This document shows positions 53,538 through 63,732 of a stretch of 64,000 bases of DNA, piece after piece; the first letter of the stretch is position 1, and each line of letters starts with the position of its first letter. The stretch is taken from positions 930,001-994,000 of the forward strand of contig NZ_QLUW01000002.1 of assembly GCF_003268025.1 (NCBI RefSeq), given 5' to 3'. A model generated the notes under the pieces. The model was not told where the DNA came from and did not search any database. It saw only the letters and a program-made list of their open reading frames with translations. Position numbers and translations under genes: made by a program. This stretch comes from Paenibacillus montanisoli (GTDB lineage Bacteria; Bacillota; Bacilli; Paenibacillales; Paenibacillaceae).

Positions 53538-54614
53538 TCATTCCAGAATGAACAAGGTCTTCGGGGATGAGGTTAATAACGAATTTCCGGTTTCGGTGAT
53601 GACGATATCGTCCTCGATGCGGACGCCGCCAAAGCCCGGAATGTAAATGCCCGGCTCCACCGTAACGGTCATGCCCGGCTTAAGCACCGTCGTGCCGCCG
53701 ACCGACAGGCGCGGCGCTTCGTGAATTTCCATGCCGAAGCCGTGTCCGGTTCCGTGACCGAACTTGTCGCCGTAGCCGTGACGCGTAATGACCTCGCGTG
53801 CCAGCGCATCCGCTTCGCGTCCCGTCATTCCCGGCTTGATGCCTGCAAGAGCCGCAAGCTGCGCTTCCAGCACGATGTCGTAAATTTCGCGGTGACGGTC
53901 CGTAGGCTTCCCTACGACGATCGTACGCGTCAAATCCGAGCAGTAGCCGTTATAGAGCGCGCCGAAGTCCAGCTTAACGAACTCATTATTGCCAATTACG
54001 CGGTCGCTTGCAACGCCGTGAGGCAGAGCGGAGCGTTCCCCGGAAGCCACGATCGTATCGAAAGAAGACGATGTCGCGCCTCTGCTGCGCATAAACATCT
54101 CCATCTCCAATGCAACCTCGCGTTCGCGCAAACCCGGCTTAATGAAGCCTAGGATGTGCTTAAACGTCTCGTCCGCAAGCGCGCAAGATTCGCGAATGAC
54201 GGCGAGCTCGGCTTCATCCTTGAAGAGGCGAAGCTCCTCGATCACACCGGATGCCGGAACCAGCTCGATAGACGGGCTCATCGCTTCTTTCCAGGCGGTA
54301 TAGCTGCTGAATACGACGTGGTCCTGTTCGAAGGCGAGCTTGCGTATGCCTGCTGCGGCAGCCAGCTCTCTTACGTTCTCGATCCACTTAGGGCCATGCT
54401 CGACCACGGTGAAATCCGGCGCCTGCTGCGGAGCCTGAGTCATATACCGGAAATCGGTCAACAACCAGCTGTCCGTAGCGGAGATGAGCAGCATGCCCGA
54501 GGAGCCTGTAAATCCACTTATGTACCGACGGTTAACGGCACTCGTTACGAGAATCGCATCCGCCTGCAGCGCAGGCAGCTTTCCGCGCAAACCGGTTAAA
54601 CGTTTTGCTGTCAT
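53538..54614 (-). CDS. papQ: Xaa-Pro dipeptidase/aminopeptidase (YqhT family)
   Basis: 358 residues. Creatinase-like N-domain ~1-125 and pita-bread metallopeptidase domain ~130-358 with the five metal ligands: Asp in KLDFGALYNG and CSDLTRT, His in GTGHGFGMEIHE, Glu in VTVEPGIY and VRIEDD. Cleaves X-Pro bonds. ATG 54614 has AAAGGG upstream; ATG 54632 lacks a site. Follows aroQ by 4 nt; upstream of efp as in B. subtilis. Confidence 0.94.
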   Translation of the reverse strand: MTAKRLTGLRGKLPALQADAILVTSAVNRRYISGFTGSSGMLLISATDSWLLTDFRYMTQAPQQAPDFTVVEHGPKWIENVRELAAAAGIRKLAFEQDHVVFSSYTAWKEAMSPSIELVPASGVIEELRLFKDEAELAVIRESCALADETFKHILGFIKPGLREREVALEMEMFMRSRGATSSSFDTIVASGERSALPHGVASDRVIGNNEFVKLDFGALYNGYCSDLTRTIVVGKPTDRHREIYDIVLEAQLAALAGIKPGMTGREADALAREVITRHGYGDKFGHGTGHGFGMEIHEAPRLSVGGTTVLKPGMTVTVEPGIYIPGFGGVRIEDDIVITETGNSLLTSSPKTLFILE

Positions 54615-54618
54615 GGAA

Positions 54619-55071
54619 TCACCCTTTTTCATTATGCTGCTTGATATGATTTACCAAAGCGGTCAGGCCGAGCACATAGCTCTGGGCGCCGAAGCCCGCA
54701 ATTTGACCGATCGCAACAGGGGCGATGACCGAAACATGACGAAACGCTTCGCGTTTATGAATGTTCGAGATATGCACTTCTACGACAGGCAAACCGACGC
54801 TGCTGATCGCATCGCGAATCGCATAGCTGTAATGCGTGAATGCCCCGGGATTGATGACGATTCCGTCCGCTTGGCCAAACGCTTCATGAATGCGGTCGAT
54901 AATCGCGCCTTCATGATTCGATTGAAAGAACGACACGTCGCAATCGAGCGAATCGGCCGTTTCTTTCACCAGCGACTCGATCGCTTGAAGCGACATCGAA
55001 CCGTAAACACCGGGCTCACGGATGCCGAGCATATTCAAATTCGGCCCATTTAGTACAAGTATTCTGGTCAT
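54619..55071 (-). CDS. aroQ: 3-dehydroquinate dehydratase type II
   Basis: 150 residues. Shikimate-pathway dehydratase, dodecameric type. [18 protein letters not shown] at ~7-24 with Arg18 and catalytic Tyr23; [12 protein letters not shown] (~59-70); [15 protein letters not shown] (~84-98); [15 protein letters not shown] (~106-120) with the catalytic His. ATG 55071 has GGGAGG upstream. Confidence 0.97.
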   Translation of the reverse strand: MTRILVLNGPNLNMLGIREPGVYGSMSLQAIESLVKETADSLDCDVSFFQSNHEGAIIDRIHEAFGQADGIVINPGAFTHYSYAIRDAISSVGLPVVEVHISNIHKREAFRHVSVIAPVAIGQIAGFGAQSYVLGLTALVNHIKQHNEKG

Positions 55072-55149
55072 GGAGAGTCCTCCCGGCACATAGATCATTA
55101 GCCATTCTACCACAAAGACCCACCATTTGAGAAGAGGACCTCCTTTTGC

Positions 55150-55674
55150 CTAATGCGCGCCCATTGGTTCTCTCGATGCCTCGTCCGTAAATTCGAACGC
55201 AATCGTGTAACCGATAAACAATCCCCATACCGCAAATAAGCAGCACTCGGTCGAGATGGTATCATACCCGATCTTATTGATCGGCTCCATCATCTGCATG
55301 AACGGGCCGATCGTCATGAACAAGAGCAGCCACCAGACGATTCCGTAAATCAAGCCCGGCCACGGACCCGGTATGCGGCCTAAAAGCAGCTTATAAATGA
55401 AGGCCGCGATAATCGAGAACACGATGAATACCCCGATTCCGACCGCGTGCCCCCATCCGGTCTTCAAGAAGGATTCCCGGAAAAACGGCTCGGCCAGATA
55501 GCCTGGCGTAACCTTCGTAAAATGAATCGCAAATAGCAGCCAATGCATCAATCCCCAAATCAGGCCCGCGTAGAAGCCCACCTTTATGCAATAGGCGGCC
55601 GGATTAGTGTTCGCCTTGCCTCCGTAATCGCTTCGATGTCTTTTTTTGCTGCGTTCCGACTGAATTTTCCTCAT
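55150..55674 (-). CDS. yqhR: YqhR family membrane protein
   Basis: 174 residues, four membrane helices (~30-50, ~75-95, ~103-122, ~143-163) after a basic N-terminus (residues 1-20). Function unknown. Conserved position between aroQ and yqhQ. ATG 55674 has AGGAGG upstream. The 203 nt to yqhQ, which diverges, show no gene. Confidence 0.9.
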   Translation of the reverse strand: MRKIQSERSKKRHRSDYGGKANTNPAAYCIKVGFYAGLIWGLMHWLLFAIHFTKVTPGYLAEPFFRESFLKTGWGHAVGIGVFIVFSIIAAFIYKLLLGRIPGPWPGLIYGIVWWLLLFMTIGPFMQMMEPINKIGYDTISTECCLFAVWGLFIGYTIAFEFTDEASREPMGAH

Positions 55675-55877
55675 GCGTGAATTCCTCCTCTGGATGGCTT
55701 AGCTTTCCGTGCGGTTGATACTAGTATGCGCAAACGAAGCGGCGTCAAATCGGAGCCTGACCCAATTCAGGTAATGGATGACGCTCGCAATCGGAACGGG
55801 AATCAAGTACAATATAGAAGAGACTCTATCAAATTCATAGACCCTATATAGTCAAACTAAAGGATGGTGATTCGCCC

Positions 55878-56831
55878 TTGTCTCAAAGCACGCAAAATAT
55901 TTACGGCGGACAAGCCGTCATCGAAGGGGTTATGTTTGCAGGCAAGCATGCCAATGTGACCGCGGTTCGCCGGAAAAACAACGAGATCGTCTATTATGAG
56001 GTACCACGAACGACCAAGCCATGGATCCAGAAGCTCAAAAAAATACCGTTCGTTCGAGGCGTTGTCGCCATTCTCGAATCAAGCGCCAAAGGCTCGCAGC
56101 ATCTGAATTTTTCGATGGAATCCTATGCGGAGGATGAGCTTGACGAAGCGAAGGACGGCGAGAAGCCGGTCAAATCGGCGGAGAAAAGCGGTTGGAGCCT
56201 GAGCATGATCGTAGGCGTCGCCATTGCGGGGATCTTGTCCTTCGTGGCCGGCAAGCTGATCTTCACGCTTGTGCCGGCGCTAATCGAAGAATTGCTATTC
56301 GAACAAGCCTTCGAGAATATAATAGTACACAACCTTATTGAAGGAATTATCAAAATCCTATTCCTGCTCTCCTATCTCTATTTCATCTCGCTAACGCCGA
56401 TCATTAAACGTCTGTTCCAGTATCACGGCGCCGAGCATAAAGTAATAAGCGCTTACGAAGCGGGCGCGGAACTGACCGTCGCGAACGTTCAGAAATTCAC
56501 GCGGCTGCATTACCGGTGCGGAAGCAGTTTTATCGTCTTCTCCGTGCTGGTCGGCGTCATCGTATATTCCTTCTTTCATTGGGATTCCCTCTGGGAACGA
56601 ATCTACTTGCGCATCCTGCTGCTCCCTGTCGTGCTAGGCGCCTCATACGAAGCGCTTCGGTTTACGAACGCGCTGCGTGATTTGCCGGTGCTGCGCTTCC
56701 TCGGTTATCCGGGGCTGTGGCTGCAGAAGCTCACGACGAAAGAGCCTACAGACGAGCAGGTTGCCGTATCGATCGCTTCCTTCAACCGTATGCTGGAGCT
56801 CGACGGCCAAGTCGCGAATTCGCAAGCTTAA
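55878..56831 (+). CDS. yqhQ: DUF1385 membrane protein (YqhQ)
   Basis: 317 residues. Starts with the DUF1385 signature IYGGQAVIEGVMFAG (~8-22); four to five membrane helices from ~105; YHGAEHKVISAYEAGAELTVANVQKFTRLHYRCGSSF (~182-218) with conserved His and Cys. Function unknown. The start is TTG 55878 with GGTGA 7 nt upstream. Divergent from yqhR and followed by yqhP. Confidence 0.93.
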   Translation: MSQSTQNIYGGQAVIEGVMFAGKHANVTAVRRKNNEIVYYEVPRTTKPWIQKLKKIPFVRGVVAILESSAKGSQHLNFSMESYAEDELDEAKDGEKPVKSAEKSGWSLSMIVGVAIAGILSFVAGKLIFTLVPALIEELLFEQAFENIIVHNLIEGIIKILFLLSYLYFISLTPIIKRLFQYHGAEHKVISAYEAGAELTVANVQKFTRLHYRCGSSFIVFSVLVGVIVYSFFHWDSLWERIYLRILLLPVVLGASYEALRFTNALRDLPVLRFLGYPGLWLQKLTTKEPTDEQVAVSIASFNRMLELDGQVANSQA

Positions 56832-56872
56832 CCGCAAGCCATTTTAAGATCTGGGAAGAAAGGGTGAATGTG

Positions 56873-57169
56873 ATGCTCCGAAAAATGAACCCTCTGTCAG
56901 TCATCATCCTTGCGCTCGTCGTCATCGGTATCATTACTCAAACGATCAGCAATCCCTACCAGCTCATTATTCCTGTCGCCGTGTTCGGCGTGATCTACCT
57001 GCTTTACAAATTCCCTCCCGGCGTCTCTCGAACGAAAGCGAAGCCGCGCTACAAGACGGGTTCGCGTAAGGACCAGCAGCCCGCGAGCAAGAGCAAAGCC
57101 CGCAAGAACATGCCGTTTCGCGTGATTGAAGGCGGCAAGGATGACGACAACATACCGAAATATCATTAA
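56873..57169 (+). CDS. yqhP: SA1362/YqhP-like small membrane protein
   Basis: 98 residues with two adjacent membrane helices (~8-25 and ~28-46), then a basic, Lys/Arg/Ser-rich cytoplasmic tail (~50-80) and KNMPFRVIEGGKDDD near the end. Function unknown. It occupies the yqhP position between yqhQ and mntR. ATG 56873 (AAAGGG upstream) chosen; GTG 56864 in frame is possible. Confidence 0.75.
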   Translation: MLRKMNPLSVIILALVVIGIITQTISNPYQLIIPVAVFGVIYLLYKFPPGVSRTKAKPRYKTGSRKDQQPASKSKARKNMPFRVIEGGKDDDNIPKYH

Positions 57170-57181
57170 TACCCGCACGAT

Positions 57182-57236
57182 AAAGGGGCATCTCCCGGCG
57201 CATGAATGTCATGACGGCCGAGGGATGCCCCTTTTT
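57182..57236. terminator. Bidirectional terminator between yqhP and mntR
   Basis: AAAGGGGCATC (57182-57192) pairs with GATGCCCCTTT (57224-57234), inner CCCGG/CCG pairing; T-run on the plus side (TTTTT) and TTTA on the minus side. Confidence 0.9.
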
Positions 57237-57245
57237 GGCTTGATT

Positions 57246-57668
57246 CTACTCGTTATTCAGTTCCGCATGGATGGCTTTGAAATCCTCCAGGCGCGAAGGC
57301 TCCCTGCGGAAATATTCGACCAGCGTTTCGATGCAGGTAATCGAGTCCCAGCTCAGGTGATGCTCGATGCCCTCCACATCTTTGTAAATGTTCTCATCCT
57401 GCACGCCGATGATCGTAAGGAACGTTTCAAGCAAATGGTGCCGCTCTACAAGACGCTTGCCCATTTTCTTCCCTTTATTCGTCAGCACGAGGCCCCGGTA
57501 CTTCTCATAAATCAGGTAGCTGTCCTTATCCAGCTTCTGAATCATCTTCGTCACTGAAGAAGGATGAACTTCAAGTCCCTCGGCAATATCGGAAACCCGC
57601 GCGTACCCTTTTTCATCAATGAGTTTATAAATTCGTTCTAAATAATCCTCCATACTCGGAGTAGGCAT
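57246..57668 (-). CDS. mntR: Manganese-responsive repressor MntR
   Basis: 140 residues (142 in B. subtilis). DtxR-type: winged helix ~1-70 beginning [17 protein letters not shown] with the metal ligand Asp8 region, recognition helix [15 protein letters not shown]; dimerisation domain with [13 protein letters not shown] (~97-109) giving Glu/His ligands. Represses Mn uptake genes. ATG 57668 has GGAGG upstream; an ATG five codons earlier overlaps that site. Confidence 0.95.
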   Translation of the reverse strand: MPTPSMEDYLERIYKLIDEKGYARVSDIAEGLEVHPSSVTKMIQKLDKDSYLIYEKYRGLVLTNKGKKMGKRLVERHHLLETFLTIIGVQDENIYKDVEGIEHHLSWDSITCIETLVEYFRREPSRLEDFKAIHAELNNE

Positions 57669-57806
57669 TTCACTTTCCTCCATTCACCGTCATCCCGTAC
57701 GTCCGGACCATCCTTCGCATTACTCTTAGTATCATACACTGCATGCTATAGACGCCGCAACCTGCCGCCTTTAATCTTTCCATGTTTGTGGGCGCGGGCG
57801 GTGGAA

Positions 57807-57938
57807 ATGGACATCGGGAAACGCAAATACAAATGGGGCCGCTGGGGCCAAGGCAAGAACGTCTACCCCGATGAACAAGCAGAAGCGCTCCGGATGTTCA
57901 TCTCGGAGCGCATCTTTGTTCATTTCGAGGACGCTTAA
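57807..57938 (+). CDS. Possible 43-aa small protein
   Basis: In the 312-nt gap between ccdA and mntR, ATG 57807 opens 43 codons encoding a basic start (MDIGKRKYKWGRWGQGKN) and an amphipathic helix with acidic end. GGTGG just upstream is a weak ribosome site. I recognise no family. The 3' half overlaps an inverted repeat GCGCTCCG...CGGAGCGC (about 57888-57914) that could instead be a terminator for ccdA on the minus strand, so coding status is uncertain. Nothing else is seen in this gap. Confidence 0.3.
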   Translation: MDIGKRKYKWGRWGQGKNVYPDEQAEALRMFISERIFVHFEDA

Positions 57939-57980
57939 ATCAGGTACATCCCTTCGTTCTGGAGCTTACTTTAAAACCAT

Positions 57981-58694
57981 TCAGAACTTCAGCCAATCCG
58001 GCGTAATCGAATTGAGCCAGATCGTGATTTGAGTCATCTTGTCCGTGAACAGCAGGATGCCCATGAGAAGCATGACGGCGCCGCCGATCTTCATCATCAA
58101 GTTGGAGTAGCGCAAAATCCAGCGCGTGGAACCGATGAAGAACGCGAGCACGAAGAACGGGATGGCGAAACCGAGCGCATATGCGGTCGTCAGTTCAAAC
58201 CATGTCCCCGGCTCGGAAGCCGCCATGAGCAGGATGCTCGCCAGTATCGGGCCGGTGCATGGCGACCAGCCAGCCGAGAAGCCGATGCCGAAGACGAAGG
58301 AAGCCAGATAGCCTGTCCGGTTCATTTTCATCGGCATTTTCATTTCGCGAAGCAGCAGTTTCGGTTGAATAAGTCCCATCAAGATAAGGCCCATAAGTAT
58401 GATCAGAACCGCGGAGAGCTGGCGGATCAAGGTTTGATACTGAGAGAACAGCTCGGCAAATGCGTTAGTTCCATAGCCAAGCGTGTAGTAAACGACCGAA
58501 AAGCCAAGAATGAAGAACAGCGTATGGCTCATCGTGCGCAGCCGTACTTCGCGTCCGGGATGATCGCTTTTTAAATCGCTAACGGATACACCTGTGATAT
58601 AAGACAAGTACGATGGGTACAGCGGTAGGCAGCAAGGCGAGATAAAGGAAGCAATCCCTGCCCCGAATGCGGCCCATACCGTTACGTCAGACAT
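57981..58694 (-). CDS. ccdA: Cytochrome c biogenesis protein CcdA
   Basis: 237 residues, six membrane helices. Redox cysteines: SPCCLPLYPSY near residues 19-29 (Cys21/Cys22) and SPCTGPI near 143-149. Passes electrons from cytoplasmic thioredoxin to extracytoplasmic thiol proteins (cytochrome c, spore cortex StoA pathway). ATG 58694 has GGAGG upstream, 15 nt after znuB, so it is probably in the zinc operon; this pairing is not what B. subtilis has. Confidence 0.93.
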   Translation of the reverse strand: MSDVTVWAAFGAGIASFISPCCLPLYPSYLSYITGVSVSDLKSDHPGREVRLRTMSHTLFFILGFSVVYYTLGYGTNAFAELFSQYQTLIRQLSAVLIILMGLILMGLIQPKLLLREMKMPMKMNRTGYLASFVFGIGFSAGWSPCTGPILASILLMAASEPGTWFELTTAYALGFAIPFFVLAFFIGSTRWILRYSNLMMKIGGAVMLLMGILLFTDKMTQITIWLNSITPDWLKF

Positions 58695-58709
58695 AATACA
58701 CCTCCACCA

Positions 58710-59516
58710 TCATCCTGCGCTGAATCTCCGTCTGACGGAAAGCAGCAGCAATAAGATTACGATCAGCAGCATGACGATCGTTCCGCCTGGCGCCAGGTTC
58801 CAAACTCCCGCTACAAGCAAACCGACCGTGACGGCCAGCTCGGCAATGACGACAACCGTGACGACCGATTGCCGGAAGCTTCTGGCGATGACGAGGCTGC
58901 AGGCCGCCGGAATGGTAAGTAACGCGGATACGAGCAGCGCGCCGACGATTTTGATCGAAACGCTTATGACAAGCGCCGTCAGGACGCTGATCATGAAATT
59001 GAAATAGCGGATCGGCAACCCGCTGACCGCCGCCGCATCCTCATCGAAGGTTAGCAAAAACAACTCCTTCGCATGAAGCGCCACGGCAAGCAGAACGACT
59101 GCGGTTACGATTCCGATCAGCAGCAGGTCCACCGTATCGAGCGTATAAATGCTGCCGAATAAGTACCCGCTCACGCTGACGTTGAACCCCTTCCCCATCG
59201 TGAACAGAAGCGAGGCGAGCGCCACGCCGCCGGACATGATGATGGCGATAGACAGCTCTGCATAGGTTTTGTAAGCTTTGCGCAGCTTCTCGATAGCGAA
59301 GGTCGCTGCCAAAGCAAATATTAGACCTACTCCGACAGGGTAAATGCCGATCAGGAAACCGAGGGCTACGCCCGCAATGGAAACGTGGGCCAGTGTGTCC
59401 CCGATCATGGACAGCCTGCGCAGTACAAGAAACAAGCCCATCAGCGGGGCCGTAATGCCGATAAGGACACCTCCGATCAGCGCCCTCTGAAAAAATTCAC
59501 TCGTTACGATATCCAC
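58710..59516 (-). CDS. znuB: Zinc ABC transporter permease
   Basis: 268 residues, about eight to nine membrane helices; ABC-3 family. Visible family segments LVLRRLSMIGDTLAHVSIAGVALG (~30-53) and VGALLVSALLTIPAA (~189-203). The start is GTG 59516 directly after the znuC stop, implying coupling. Metal specificity taken from the operon's Zur box. Confidence 0.92.
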   Translation of the reverse strand: MDIVTSEFFQRALIGGVLIGITAPLMGLFLVLRRLSMIGDTLAHVSIAGVALGFLIGIYPVGVGLIFALAATFAIEKLRKAYKTYAELSIAIIMSGGVALASLLFTMGKGFNVSVSGYLFGSIYTLDTVDLLLIGIVTAVVLLAVALHAKELFLLTFDEDAAAVSGLPIRYFNFMISVLTALVISVSIKIVGALLVSALLTIPAACSLVIARSFRQSVVTVVVIAELAVTVGLLVAGVWNLAPGGTIVMLLIVILLLLLSVRRRFSAG

Positions 59517-60317
59517 CTAAACGCCCACTTTCCCTCTCTCCATGGATTGACGAAGCTCCCGCAAGCTGTGCGTCAAATTCGTTTCCACGCAATCTTCCAA
59601 ATCGTGCGAATGCTTCACGTAAAACTTGATTTTGCCGGACTGCTGCTTCGGCTGCTGGCCTAGGTAAGACCGGATCATCTCCATATCATGCGATACCATC
59701 AAAAACGTAATGTTGTGATGTTGATGCATATGCTTGATCAAATGAAAAAATCCTTCCTGCGTTTCCGTATCGATGCCGACCGTCGGCTCGTCCAGAATGA
59801 GCAGCGCCGGATTGTTAATGAGCGCACGCGCCAGAAAAGCGCGCTGCTGCTGGCCGCCGGACAGCTGACCGATCCGTTTGCCGGCCAAGTCCTCGATCTT
59901 CATCGCATGGAGCGCCTCATCGCATTTGATGGCATCGGCCTTCGAAACGCGCTTGAACAGTTTGTTGCGATTGTACAGCCCAGACTGAACAACCTCGCGA
60001 ACCGTGGCGGGAAAAAGCGGATTGAATGAATTTTTTTGCGGCACATAGCCGATCCGGTTCCAATCCTTGAACTGTTGAATCGGCTCGCCGAACAATCTGA
60101 TCGCGCCGGCAGTCGGCTTGAGCAGCCCGACGATCATGCGCAGCAGCGTCGTCTTGCCCGCTCCGTTCGATCCGATGACGCCAACGAAGTCCCGCTCCTG
60201 CACGGAAAAGCTAATATTCTCGATGACCGGTTTTTGCTCATATGCAAACGAGACCTCTTCCAGCTCGATGATCGGCTGATGGCACGCAATCGGCTGATGT
60301 TGCTGCTTTGTCAGCAT
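59517..60317 (-). CDS. znuC: Zinc ABC transporter ATP-binding protein
   Basis: 266 residues. Walker A GSNGAGKTT (~49-57), Q-loop VPQKNSF, signature LSGGQQQR, Walker B LLILDEP, switch His in VSHDM. C-terminal ~35 residues extend past the usual domain. ATG 60317 with AAGGA upstream; 15 nt after znuA. Confidence 0.94.
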   Translation of the reverse strand: MLTKQQHQPIACHQPIIELEEVSFAYEQKPVIENISFSVQERDFVGVIGSNGAGKTTLLRMIVGLLKPTAGAIRLFGEPIQQFKDWNRIGYVPQKNSFNPLFPATVREVVQSGLYNRNKLFKRVSKADAIKCDEALHAMKIEDLAGKRIGQLSGGQQQRAFLARALINNPALLILDEPTVGIDTETQEGFFHLIKHMHQHHNITFLMVSHDMEMIRSYLGQQPKQQSGKIKFYVKHSHDLEDCVETNLTHSLRELRQSMERGKVGV

Positions 60318-60332
60318 GTTGATTCCTTCTTT

Positions 60333-61301
60333 CTATTGTAAAGCTTGAACTAGATTTTGCAAATTTGCCCTCATAAGAGAGAAGTAGTCTTCTCCCTTCT
60401 TCTCCTGCTCCGGCGTGAGCCCTTCGACCGGATTGAGCACTAAAGTGCTGACATCCGCTTCCCTGGCGAGCGTGTTCGCCAATTCGTCGGAAACCAGCTC
60501 TTCGAAGAAGATATATTTGATTCCATTGTCTTTGACATACTTGGCGATGCGAAGCAGATCCTGCGCTTTCGGTTCGGCATCAGGGGACAACCCCATTATA
60601 GCCACTTGCGTAAGTCCGTAATCACGGGCCAAGTAGCCGAAGGCTCGGTGCGTAGTGACGATTGCCTTATTCGGAGCTGCCGAGAGCGCCTTCTCATAGG
60701 AGCGGTCCAGTTCGGCAAGCTTCGCATGCAGCTCGGCATAATTCGCATCGTAGTCACTCTTGTGGGCCGGATCTACTGCCTGAAAGCTCTCCAGCACTGT
60801 TTTCGCCATAATGAGCATCGACTTCGGGCTAACCCATGTATGCGGATCGACATGGCCTTCATGGCTGTCATCGTTGTTATGGCCTTCCTCGTGCCCTTCT
60901 TCCTCTTCCGGATTGCCGGCAAGCTTCGGAATATCCTTGCTCGCCTCAACCGTAACTAGCTTCGTCTCGCTAGGCAAACCCTCCAGAAAATCATTCACCC
61001 AGCCTTCCAGGCCGGCACCGTTATAGAGAAACAGCTGCGCCCGAGCCGCGGTATCGAGATCGCGGCTCTTCGGGCTCCAGTCATGCGGCTCGACGCCTGC
61101 CGGAATCATGTTGATCACATTCGTGCCGCTGCCGCCGATCTGCTGTGCGAGGAAATAGAGCGGATAGAAGCTCGTGACGACATTCAGCTTGCCCTCCACA
61201 AGCTTGCCTTGGGAGGACGAGCCGCAGCCTGTTAGCGTAAAAATAAGAAAAGCCAGCGTAATCGCTGACAACGTCACGGAACCGATACGTTTAAAAAACA
61301 T
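60333..61301 (-). CDS. znuA: Zinc ABC transporter solute-binding lipoprotein
   Basis: 322 residues. Lipoprotein signal with lipobox LTGC, Cys26. Cluster A-I binding protein: conserved His in GVEPHDW, His/Asp-rich loop EGHEEGHNNDDSHEGH (~135-150) typical of zinc-binding members, then HVDPHTWVSP, later THRAFGYLA and IFFEELVS. Delivers Zn2+ to ZnuBC. ATG 61301 has GAGGTG 7 nt upstream. First gene of znuA-znuC-znuB-ccdA, under a sigma-A promoter overlapped by a Zur box. Confidence 0.93.
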   Translation of the reverse strand: MFFKRIGSVTLSAITLAFLIFTLTGCGSSSQGKLVEGKLNVVTSFYPLYFLAQQIGGSGTNVINMIPAGVEPHDWSPKSRDLDTAARAQLFLYNGAGLEGWVNDFLEGLPSETKLVTVEASKDIPKLAGNPEEEEGHEEGHNNDDSHEGHVDPHTWVSPKSMLIMAKTVLESFQAVDPAHKSDYDANYAELHAKLAELDRSYEKALSAAPNKAIVTTHRAFGYLARDYGLTQVAIMGLSPDAEPKAQDLLRIAKYVKDNGIKYIFFEELVSDELANTLAREADVSTLVLNPVEGLTPEQEKKGEDYFSLMRANLQNLVQALQ

Positions 61302-61326
61302 AGACTTGCACCTCAAATTCCATCAT

Positions 61327-61345
61327 AATCGTAAACATTACAATT
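61327..61345. promoter_or_regulatory. Zur box upstream of znuA
   Basis: AATCGTAA-aca-TTACAATT. The 7-1-7 core TCGTAAA-c-ATTACAA matches the Bacillus Zur consensus TCGTAATnATTACGA at 12 of 14 defined bases. Placed just downstream of the -10, over the expected transcription start, a position suited to zinc-dependent repression. Confidence 0.75.
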
Positions 61346-61347
61346 TG

Positions 61348-61377
61348 ATTATAAGGTCGCCTTCTAGGCCCTGTCAA
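61348..61377 (-). promoter_or_regulatory. Sigma-A promoter of znuA
   Basis: TTGACA (61377-61372), 18-nt spacer, TATAAT (61353-61348) on the minus strand; both hexamers are consensus. About 50 nt upstream of znuA. Confidence 0.85.
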
Positions 61378-61384
61378 CAAGCAA

Positions 61385-61409
61385 CCGCCGGAGCATAGCG
61401 CTCCGGCGG
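61385..61409 (-). terminator. GC-rich hairpin after metG
   Basis: CCGCCGGAGC-atagc-GCTCCGGCGG, 16 nt after the metG stop. On the minus strand it is followed by TTGCTTGTTG, a weak T-run, so termination may be partial. It ends 8 nt upstream of the znuA -35. Confidence 0.65.
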
Positions 61410-61424
61410 CCGGTACGTTCATCC

Positions 61425-63725
<2,301 letters not shown>

Positions 63726-63732
63726 CTAGAAC

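Noticed and set aside
58710-61301. Manganese (MntABC-type) transporter because mntR is nearby
   Set aside because: The upstream operator fits Zur and not MntR, and the binding protein has a His-rich loop typical of zinc transporters; mntR is a separate unit.
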